Source: a virus
IMG/VR virus record: IMGVR_UViG_3300044958_000668
Span: 19,102 to 83,101 of that record
Direction: 5' to 3' (one strand)
DNA length: 64,000 bases
How positions within the stretch are numbered: the first letter of the stretch is position 1; each line of letters starts with the position of its first letter. The notes beneath the pieces are model-generated. The model was given only the letters and a program-made list of their open reading frames with translations, had not been told where the DNA came from and searched no databases. Shown here in pieces: positions 8,232-14,907 of this stretch. The translations under genes were made by a program, and so were the position numbers.

Positions 8232-8414
8232 CTAATGTGCATTTTCTGCTATTAGCATTATAATTAATAAAATGAGATAAAGCCCTAGGCCAGTGCCGAA
8301 AAATACAATGCCTAAAACAAATCCTAGTCTAACTGTTGTAGGGTTGATGTTTAAGTCTCTTCCCAATCCTGAACAGACACCAAACAAAACCTTATTGCCA
8401 AGATCTCTCTTCAT
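8232..8414 (-). CDS. PspC-domain membrane protein
   Basis: The 60-aa product matches the PspC domain: VLFGVCSGLGRDLNINPTTV followed by RLGFVLGIVFFGTGLGLYL and a second hydrophobic run. PspC family proteins are inner-membrane proteins of the phage-shock response. This minimal version has little beyond the domain. AGGAG lies six bases before ATG at 8414. It is 8 bases upstream of the acidic-repeat gene and probably cotranscribed. Its phage role might be membrane stabilisation during infection, which is inference. Confidence 0.85.
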   Translation of the reverse strand: MKRDLGNKVLFGVCSGLGRDLNINPTTVRLGFVLGIVFFGTGLGLYLILLIIMLIAENAH

Positions 8415-8480
8415 AATATACTCCTGTTTTATATTTAGTGTATTATGTGCTTTTTTTTTAAAGCATAAAGTATATATTGT

Positions 8481-8801
8481 ATGCAATTCAGAAAATGGCT
8501 AATAAAAGAAATGGCTCACATATCAATTGATGAACCAATCGACATTGGAGATCAAAAAAATGTATCTATGATTGATATGCAGTTTGAACTATATCCCGAC
8601 ATGACCCAGACAACTCTAGCTCACTGGATAGTCAACGGATTTGCCGCCAAAGTCCCAAATAGCAATTATTATATAGTTTTTGACGGAAAAACAGGAAAAG
8701 CAAAGGTGTCCGATTCGACAGAGAACAAAATGCAAGTTCCTGGCGAATGGCACAAAATGGCTTATATGTCGAGCGATATGCCAGCTTGGAAATCTGCGTG
8801 A
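8481..8801 (+). CDS. Hypothetical protein with MQFRKWL N-terminal motif
   Basis: A 106-aa protein starting MQFRKWLIKEMAHIS. There is no SD, but TATATATT at 8471-8478 is three bases from the ATG, so the mRNA would be nearly leaderless. The N-terminal segment resembles those of the genes at 18659, 62249 and others. The remainder looks like a small alpha/beta domain (FAAKVPNSNYYIVFDG). Function unknown. Confidence 0.6.
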   Translation: MQFRKWLIKEMAHISIDEPIDIGDQKNVSMIDMQFELYPDMTQTTLAHWIVNGFAAKVPNSNYYIVFDGKTGKAKVSDSTENKMQVPGEWHKMAYMSSDMPAWKSA

Positions 8802-8802
8802 G

Positions 8803-10462
8803 TTATTGATCTGACCAAACACGATCAGTTCTTCCTAGAAAAGGCGCAGACTCAATTGCTTCGTCCATGGGAATGGGATCAATATTCGAAAAAGATGGTT
8901 CTCCCGAAAATCTAAACTTAATTTGTTTTCCGCCACGAGCAGGACTCAAAAATCTAGAAAACAATAGACCATGCTTGATTGGATCGACATCCGTTATCCC
9001 AAGACAGTAGCAACTAAGAGCACCAACTGCCGAGCCTCTTCCGGGACCGACTGCCGAAGAACCGCTGGAGCCATATGTCTCAAAGTACCATCTTCTGGCT
9101 TCATCGGTCATCATTTTTTGGATCAAAAAGTAAGAGGAAAAGCCTTTTTGGCAAATTAAAGAATATTCTTCTTCTATCCTATCCAAATATTCTTTATTCC
9201 TAGGAATTTTCCTCTTAACAACCCCTTCTATGATTGATTCCTTAAACTTAATGTCAGATTCGCTAAATGCAGGAAGTTTGATAGTTCTATCAAGCTTTAC
9301 GCCTTTTGCTTTTTCGCAAAGGGCAACGGTATTTAACTTGGCCTGCTTAAGTATTTCGTAATCTATTACATCCTTGTAATCACTTTCCCACTTCGCATTT
9401 ATCTCTTCTTCTGACTTCATCCATAAGTTTGAATCTTGCAATTCGAACATATCAGCCATGTCATTCTGTGCCAACGCTTGTTCGATTTGCTTCATGGTTC
9501 TTCCTGTTTGAACCATAATCATCTTTCTCTGCATTTCGCTGTCTTCTTTGAGACAGTAGTGGCAATCATTTGTAACAATAATTGGTAAATTATATTTTTG
9601 GCTGGCTTTTATTATAAACTCATCATAAGGCTTTTGTTTCGAGAAGTCTAAAAGCATTATTTCTAGATAGAAGTTTTCTCCGAACATGGCCATATATTTT
9701 TCGACCATCTCCATAGCTGGACCTTCGCCACCCACATCAAAAGCTTGTCCAATTTCACTGTTATAACAGCAAGAAGTGAATATAATTCCTTCTTTATATT
9801 GCATGAGGACTTCGTGATTGACTCTGGGTTTCCTGTAGAAACCCCTCGTCCAACCCCAAGATGAAAGAGTAACCAGATTGCTGTAGCCTGTTTCATTATA
9901 GGCTATGGCAAGCAGATGATTCGATTTTCTTAACTTGGCTTGCTCTTCTTGCGTACCCAGACCTCTATTGAATTCCGTCATAGAAGGAATAGTGGTCGTG
10001 TCAGGCTGCAACTGATTTACATAAAGCTCACAAGCAAATATAGGCTCTAGGTTGTTTTCATCGCATGCTCTAATCTGGCGTGGGACAGAACCCATCGCAC
10101 CATGATCTGATATGCATAAAAACTTTTGATTTACCTGTTTAGAATATTTTCCATATTCTTCAACAGTGGCGTATCCATCTAAGCACAAACTCCACAGTTT
10201 CTTGTGGTGTAGACTATATCATCACCCCGAAGGGTGTCGGACGCTCTGGCCTGTAATTAAGAGGACTGAACCTCTCAGGTAGTCGTTGCACGTTCCAAAA
10301 GTGTACTTCTGGCTTCGCTCAGGATTGCCCTCGACTTTACGTTAGGGTTTCCCTGAATTCATCCGATTTGCATGCAAGATTTCTCTCACATGGCCCCAGT
10401 TAGTTAAGGCTGAAATCAGTATGTCTGTGTAGATGTTCAAAACCTACAATCAGGTCTTTCAT
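8803..10462 (-). CDS. dnaE: DNA polymerase III alpha subunit, N-terminal half (PHP domain), intron-interrupted
   Basis: The gene is two exons, 10407-10462 and 8803-10183, joined by removal of a group I intron; together they give exactly 479 codons and read FEHLHRHTDFSLLDGYATV across the joint. AAAGGAG precedes the ATG at 10462. PHP metal-site motifs are present: HLHRH (residues 10-14), ISDHG, FACEL and NDCHY. Near the C-terminus is the polymerase loop GPGRGSAVGALS, then ITDVDPIKHGLLFSRFLSP. The protein stops about 48 residues later, just where an intact enzyme would enter the catalytic PD-x-D-x-D motif, which is encoded by the gene at 1552-4284. The two must associate to give an active polymerase. 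Confidence 0.92.
10184..10406 (-). ncRNA. Group I self-splicing intron in dnaE
   Basis: A 223-nt intervening sequence without a reading frame. It has the classic conserved elements on the minus strand: a P-like element (AATTCAGGGAAACC), a Q-like element (AATCCTGAGC), R (GCAACGACTA) and S (GATATAGTC) forming P7. The 5' exon ends in GCCU, which pairs with the internal guide GGGC to give the U-G pair at the splice site, and the intron ends in G. Removal restores an unbroken PHP motif and reading frame. It is a minimal intron with no homing endonuclease inside. Confidence 0.93.
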
Positions 10463-10535
10463 ATTTTACTCCTTTAGATTCAAGATACTTTTCAAATTCG
10501 CCAGCGTCATATTTGCCATTATTTAATCTTTCCAT
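10437..10535 (-). CDS. Possible 32-aa overlapping protein
   Basis: A short frame (starts MERLNNGKYDAGEFEKYLE) overlaps the last codons of the gene upstream and the first 26 bases of dnaE exon 1. Its composition is protein-like and its stop lies just inside exon 1, but it has only a weak ribosome binding site. It may instead be a chance frame. Confidence 0.3.
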   Translation of the reverse strand: MERLNNGKYDAGEFEKYLESKGVKYERPDCRF

Positions 10536-11038
10536 TGTTTCCATTTGCCCGTCTTTTCATTTTTAAAGTAAAAAGCAGCTTTTGGATCTTGTGTGTCTAC
10601 CTTGAAGAAAGGCTCAGATCCTTTTCTGTTTCTGCACCACTTGTTTTCAACAGGCGACTCCAGCATGGCTTCACGATTTACAATGAACAGCCTTTTGTAA
10701 TCGCCCCCGATTATCATCATATGAGTGGCATGCTCTTCTGCTTTGTCCCTTTTGCGGTAAGGGAAGTCCATTGTATGAAATTTGAAAGGAACGTCAAACC
10801 ATTTTGTTCCCCAATCTTGCTTTATCTCGGCCTCAATTCTCCATTCACCGATACTCTTTTTTGAATGCGTTCCAGCAACATCCCATATCTTTTTAAATTT
10901 TCCTCTGCTCTCGTCTAAGTTCTCTGATATTTTTTTGAATCCACGTTGTTGTAAAAATTCCGTTGCCACTAGCTTTGCAGGTCCATCATACTTTTCGTAC
11001 CTATCTTTGCAAAACCTTATATCATTAGGTTTTGGCAT
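10523..11038 (-). CDS. Hypothetical protein, possible nuclease-like fold
   Basis: 171 aa from the ATG at 11038, which overlaps the clpP stop as TGATG with AAGGA upstream. It is basic and aromatic-rich. The segment EWRIEAEIKQDW near residue 65 contains an E-x-K that could be part of a PD-(D/E)XK core, followed by a hydrophobic strand (HMMIIGGDYKRLFIV). I cannot confirm a nuclease. The position between clpP and dnaE places it in the same operon. Confidence 0.6.
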   Translation of the reverse strand: MPKPNDIRFCKDRYEKYDGPAKLVATEFLQQRGFKKISENLDESRGKFKKIWDVAGTHSKKSIGEWRIEAEIKQDWGTKWFDVPFKFHTMDFPYRKRDKAEEHATHMMIIGGDYKRLFIVNREAMLESPVENKWCRNRKGSEPFFKVDTQDPKAAFYFKNEKTGKWKQWKD

Positions 11039-11751
11039 CAAATACATTCCTTAAACTTAGAGCATCTCCTTATCTTTGCTATAGTTTCGAAACCTTTGGT
11101 TCCCAAAATCCCATCAGCAAAGCCGTAGTACACTGCCTCTTCCGCAGACATGTACCAATCACTCTTATCCTTGAGCTTTTTATCTATCCAAGATATAATT
11201 CGTGATTCTGTGTATTCTTTCTCTAAAAAGAACTCTCCAATCTTACAGCGTCTAGCAAATATTTGCAACATACGTTTCATATATTTATTATTCATTTCCA
11301 CAGCGGAGTTTACAGCTATGGAGTTATCATGCAAAGCTATAGAACCATGGTGAATCATGAATTCACAATTAGGCGTTAAAACTCTTTTATCAGCCGCTTG
11401 CAACAAAATTCCACTCATAGAAGAAGCTTGTGCATAAGTAACAAACGTGACTGATGAGTTTGCAAATCTAATTGCATCAAACATCGCTAACCCATCGCAC
11501 CAACTTCCGCCAGTAGAATGCATGTGTACCAGTACGTTTTCAGAATTCTGATTCTCTAAAACAGATAAATTTTTATTAAATCTAACTGCCATTCTGTAAT
11601 CTACACCTGGTTCGGAATCGTCAGACAAAGGGCTTAAAGAACTGTGCAGAAAGAGTTCTCTTGTATAGTGATTGATATTGTGAGAGTGAACATCGCTGAG
11701 AAGCTGTTCAATTTCCGACTTTTTACGCAAACTATTTTTCGTTGTAGCCAT
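11038..11751 (-). CDS. clpP: ClpP-like serine protease
   Basis: 237 aa from ATG at 11751, six bases after GGAGG. It has the ClpP/crotonase fold landmarks: VLVHMHSTGGSWCDGL, the nucleophile serine in QASSMSG, the histidine in FMIHHG, and SAEEAVYYGFADGIL near the end, which matches the usual A-x-x-YGLID-x-(I/V) region carrying the aspartate. In tailed phages such proteins act either as prohead proteases or as free ClpP homologues. With tmRNA and the PrkA-type AAA+ gene nearby, a proteolytic role in infected cells is also possible. A long leader with its own TATA box separates it from spoVR. Confidence 0.85.
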   Translation of the reverse strand: MATTKNSLRKKSEIEQLLSDVHSHNINHYTRELFLHSSLSPLSDDSEPGVDYRMAVRFNKNLSVLENQNSENVLVHMHSTGGSWCDGLAMFDAIRFANSSVTFVTYAQASSMSGILLQAADKRVLTPNCEFMIHHGSIALHDNSIAVNSAVEMNNKYMKRMLQIFARRCKIGEFFLEKEYTESRIISWIDKKLKDKSDWYMSAEEAVYYGFADGILGTKGFETIAKIRRCSKFKECI

Positions 11752-11782
11752 CGCAACCTCCAAAAAAGTCTTTATTTAATTC

Positions 11783-11796
11783 ACTATTATATATCT
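11783..11796 (-). promoter_or_regulatory. TATA-type promoter for clpP-dnaE
   Basis: ATATATAATAGTG on the minus strand lies about 33 bases before the clpP ATG. It matches the TATATAATAGT boxes upstream of 6827 and 19051, but here it leaves room for a leader with a strong SD. Confidence 0.5.
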
Positions 11797-11862
11797 GATT
11801 TATATTCTATTTATCTTTTTTAACTTCCTTCCTAGGAAAATATTAAAACTATTAACTTCAAA

Positions 11863-11903
11863 AATGTTCATAAGTCCTTTTATTTAAAGAACTTATGAAC
11901 ATT
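11863..11903. terminator. Inverted repeat, probable terminator
   Basis: A 13-bp perfect stem (AATGTTCATAAGT with its complement) and a 15-base loop, followed on the minus strand by TTTTTGAAG. It lies between spoVR and the clpP promoter and probably ends the prkA-yeaH-spoVR transcript. Confidence 0.7.
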
Positions 11904-11951
11904 ATGATCTTTAGAGATCCCATTCTCAGCCTCAGATTGTTTATCACTCAT
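11880..11951 (-). CDS. Possible 23-aa peptide
   Basis: MSDKQSEAENGISKDH and seven more residues, ending within the terminator loop. Its ATG overlaps the end of the preceding tiny frame as ATGAGTGA. It could be a translated leader or chance. There is no clear SD. Confidence 0.22.
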   Translation of the reverse strand: MSDKQSEAENGISKDHNVHKFFK

Positions 11952-12000
11952 TGCTTACATCCCTTTTGACTTTCTTTAATGCTTTTAGCAGGTCGAACAC
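11944..12000 (-). CDS. Possible 18-aa peptide after spoVR
   Basis: GTG start directly after the spoVR stop, reading M-FDLLKALKKVKRDVSNE, an amphipathic basic helix. It overlaps the next tiny frame. Too short to judge by composition; listed because the 230-base gap between spoVR and clpP is otherwise empty of genes. Confidence 0.2.
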   Translation of the reverse strand: MFDLLKALKKVKRDVSNE

Positions 12001-12001
12001 C

Positions 12002-13594
12002 CTATAGCGATTCGTATTCTTCTCTGGTCATGACGGCCACATCGCCATCCTGTGTTCCTACGCACCAATAAACTATTTCTTCGTCATCGGAACCAGTAGT
12101 AGACAACACCACATCATTCCCCCAAATGAATCTTAAAGACTTTAAAGTGGGGATTAAATCCGGCTCATACAAGCCTCTGCCATCGGAGTTGTGCTCTAGC
12201 AACATGACTCCCTTGCCTTGGTGGTTTGGATCTACTAGATATATCTCTGGCAAGCCTCCATTCAAATGTCTTTTGATCAACTTACTTTTGATTGACTTGT
12301 GGTCACGATTTTCAATCTTGTACTCGCCATTTGGATATCTTTTCCATTCAAAAAACTCATATTTATTACAAAAATCTTCTGTGAAAAACTCCATCAAAGC
12401 TGTTAGGTCATTATATTGCTTTCGAACATCAAATATTTTATCTCTGCCTAGACCTAGATTCTTATCCCAATTTTCTTTTTCTACTATATTGCTACATTCT
12501 TCGTACTCTTGGCCAAACTTGCCTTTATTCCACCTCTCTTCGATATCCAACAAAAGACAGAATCCTAGCTTATAAGGATTCATCGAATACTTGCCTCCGA
12601 GAACGCCCATCTTGTGAGCGGAGTATTCAACGATGCCGCAGTCTTCGCCTGTCTGCCCTAAGCCACAAAGTCCCATTTCACACATTACTGTATAATCTGT
12701 AAAGCTTGCCCATCCTTCGTTGAGCATTTTTGTAACTCTTTGAGGCGAAAAATATAAACTTTCCTCATACATCATGGAAAGAATGTCTGACTGCCAAGGT
12801 TTCAAAGGAGCACTATCTCTTAAAAATCCCATAATGTCTTTAGTTGGATTTTTAAATATTCCAATTTGCTGTGCGGCCTCATCTCGACTAATCTTTTCTT
12901 TTTGGCCATCAATCCATCTTTTAGGATTGATATAAGGCTCCATGTAATCACGGTCAGAATTTACACCTAACCTTTTAGGCTGCTTGTAGGTTCTCTCATC
13001 TTGTATGACACGATCTTTTACAACCTTTTCTTCCCAAGCCTTCGCTGAGTCTATCAAAGTTTCAATCGAGCAGCAGTGGTCGATAAATTCTGTAACTTTC
13101 TCCACGCCCCAACGCTGCATGTATTTTCGGATGCGGGTTCCATGATTAGCAAGTTGGTTCATCATATTTTGCGAGGTGGGCGCAAAATATATGTTGTTCT
13201 TAAAAAAGTCATTGTGGCCTAAAGCGTGAGCAATAACCGTAACATTATCCACCAGCGTATTTGAATCCAAACAGTAGATGTAACAAGGATTGGTATTAAT
13301 AACCATTTCATAAATTCGGTGCATCCCATGCTCGTAACCTTTTTGAAGGCTTTCGTATTCCATTCCCCATTTCCAGTGTGGGTAACGAACTGGAAATCCT
13401 CCGTAAGATGCAACTTCACTTATTTCATCGTAAGTCAGCATCTGAACAACGGTGGGATAAAAATCGCAGCCGAAGTCTTTAACTGCCTTGAATATGTCAG
13501 GCATAATCTTCTTAAGCTCACTAGGAAGCTGAACGCCTGGCACAGTGCTGTCACCGAGAAGCAGAGAAGAGCCTCTGAAAAATTTACTAGACAT
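12002..13594 (-). CDS. spoVR: SpoVR family protein
   Basis: 530 aa, close to the usual 500-520 of the family. Family-typical segments include FYPTVVQMLTYDEISEVASY, WGMEYESLQKGY, MVINTNPCYIYCL and HALGHNDFFKNN with conserved histidines. SpoVR was named for a Bacillus spore-cortex defect; in many bacteria its gene (ycgB in E. coli) accompanies prkA/yeaG and yeaH, a set linked to stationary-phase and nitrogen-stress responses. The biochemical role is not established. Here it follows yeaH by five bases, so the arrangement of the bacterial operon is kept. AAGGA precedes the ATG. Confidence 0.93.
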   Translation of the reverse strand: MSSKFFRGSSLLLGDSTVPGVQLPSELKKIMPDIFKAVKDFGCDFYPTVVQMLTYDEISEVASYGGFPVRYPHWKWGMEYESLQKGYEHGMHRIYEMVINTNPCYIYCLDSNTLVDNVTVIAHALGHNDFFKNNIYFAPTSQNMMNQLANHGTRIRKYMQRWGVEKVTEFIDHCCSIETLIDSAKAWEEKVVKDRVIQDERTYKQPKRLGVNSDRDYMEPYINPKRWIDGQKEKISRDEAAQQIGIFKNPTKDIMGFLRDSAPLKPWQSDILSMMYEESLYFSPQRVTKMLNEGWASFTDYTVMCEMGLCGLGQTGEDCGIVEYSAHKMGVLGGKYSMNPYKLGFCLLLDIEERWNKGKFGQEYEECSNIVEKENWDKNLGLGRDKIFDVRKQYNDLTALMEFFTEDFCNKYEFFEWKRYPNGEYKIENRDHKSIKSKLIKRHLNGGLPEIYLVDPNHQGKGVMLLEHNSDGRGLYEPDLIPTLKSLRFIWGNDVVLSTTGSDDEEIVYWCVGTQDGDVAVMTREEYESL

Positions 13595-13599
13595 ATTTT

Positions 13600-14832
13600 T
13601 TATCCTTGAATCTTCTTTTCTATTAAACCCGGTTTTCCTAATAAATCAATAATTGCTTCTCTGATTTTTACGTCTCTTTCTTCCTCTGAAATTTCAGAAG
13701 CAGGCCCCCAACTAGATACATTGTCTTCTGAGTCAGACATTATATCTGTGGTCACAACGTTAGAAGGAGGGCTTTCCGACATTAAAACATTCTCATCTAC
13801 ATATTCTTTCAAGCTTCCCTTGTATCTCCAAGGCAAAATTTGAGCTATTCCTATAAAGTTGACAATATCTTCTGTGAATTGATCTTTTATTATTTTTGAA
13901 AAGACTTCGTTGTCATTGTCCCAGTTTTCCCCGTCAGTAAAATAAATTACGTACACATTCCACTTTTCAGGAGGAAACCTATTTTCCATCTGCTTTGAAA
14001 TTAATTTCAAAGCAGATGAACATGTTGTTCCACCACCATATCGGTATTTATAGAATCTTTTCTCATCAACTTCCGAAGCTTCTGTGTCGTGCCAAATATA
14101 ACATCTTTCGACACGTTTATAAAACTGCCTTATCCATAAATCTATCCACCAAGACATATCGCTAACAATATCACACTTTGTCTGGTCCATTGAAGCAGAT
14201 CCATCACGAGCGAAAAATATAACAGCATTGCTCGATGGAACTTTTATTTCTTTATATCGCCTATACCTGCGATCACTGTTTATCGGCATGATCATTTTTA
14301 CAGGCTCCTTCATGCCGGGAATGGCATGGAGTTTTTCCAATTCTCCAGAAGCAGCCATTCTCTTCATGGCTTGCTGCATAGTTCTTCGATTGTGCCTTAA
14401 GGATTCTGGACCTTGTAATGAAATATCATTGTATTTAATTTTAATTTCATCATAAGTTTGATTTGGCTTTGGCTTTAAATCAGGAAGTTCTAATTCATCC
14501 TGAAGAAATTTTAAAACATCTTCCAAGTCTATGGATATAGTAACGCCATCAGATTGTCCTTGTCCTGCCTTGCCCTTGCCTTTTCCATCGCCTGGATCAT
14601 CTCTCCCAACTACGTCTCCAGGTTTTCCACCGCCACGTCCGACTCCCTCGCCACTATTCCCATAAACAATATGTGGTATGTCTATTTTTGGGATTGTGAT
14701 GTTTATCTTTTTCCCATCTCCACGAGTTCTAAATATAGATCCGTTTTTAATCCTCTTTTGAAGATCTTTTCTTATTCGGCCAGAATAAACATCTCTAAAT
14801 CTTTTGTGGTCTTCTTCAATACGTCTTGGCAT
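13600..14832 (-). CDS. yeaH: YeaH/DUF444 family protein with VWA-like domain
   Basis: 410 aa from ATG at 14832 with AAAGGG upstream. The N-terminus MPRRIEEDHKRFRDVYSGR is characteristic of the UPF0229/YeaH family. A Gly/Lys/Asp-rich linker follows, then a von Willebrand A-like domain with FFARDGSASMDQTK as the metal-ion-dependent adhesion motif (D-x-S-x-S) near residue 220 and VYVIYFTDGENWDND as its second part. YeaH is the usual partner of the PrkA kinase. It lies between prkA and spoVR on the same strand. Confidence 0.93.
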   Translation of the reverse strand: MPRRIEEDHKRFRDVYSGRIRKDLQKRIKNGSIFRTRGDGKKINITIPKIDIPHIVYGNSGEGVGRGGGKPGDVVGRDDPGDGKGKGKAGQGQSDGVTISIDLEDVLKFLQDELELPDLKPKPNQTYDEIKIKYNDISLQGPESLRHNRRTMQQAMKRMAASGELEKLHAIPGMKEPVKMIMPINSDRRYRRYKEIKVPSSNAVIFFARDGSASMDQTKCDIVSDMSWWIDLWIRQFYKRVERCYIWHDTEASEVDEKRFYKYRYGGGTTCSSALKLISKQMENRFPPEKWNVYVIYFTDGENWDNDNEVFSKIIKDQFTEDIVNFIGIAQILPWRYKGSLKEYVDENVLMSESPPSNVVTTDIMSDSEDNVSSWGPASEISEEERDVKIREAIIDLLGKPGLIEKKIQG

Positions 14833-14907
14833 TACTGAACCCTTTAGTAGTCTAAAATAAAGAGCCACCCCCACAAAGAAGTGAAGAGTGGCTCATCCTC
14901 TTTATAT

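Noticed and set aside
4284-8803. Split intein joining the two polymerase halves
   Set aside because: Neither the C-end of the first half nor the N-end of the second has Cys/Ser/Thr junction motifs or intein blocks; the added ends look like ordinary extensions.
11038-11751. Definite prohead protease call for the ClpP-like gene
   Set aside because: No portal, scaffold or major capsid gene is in the window, so the assembly role cannot be distinguished from a free ClpP.
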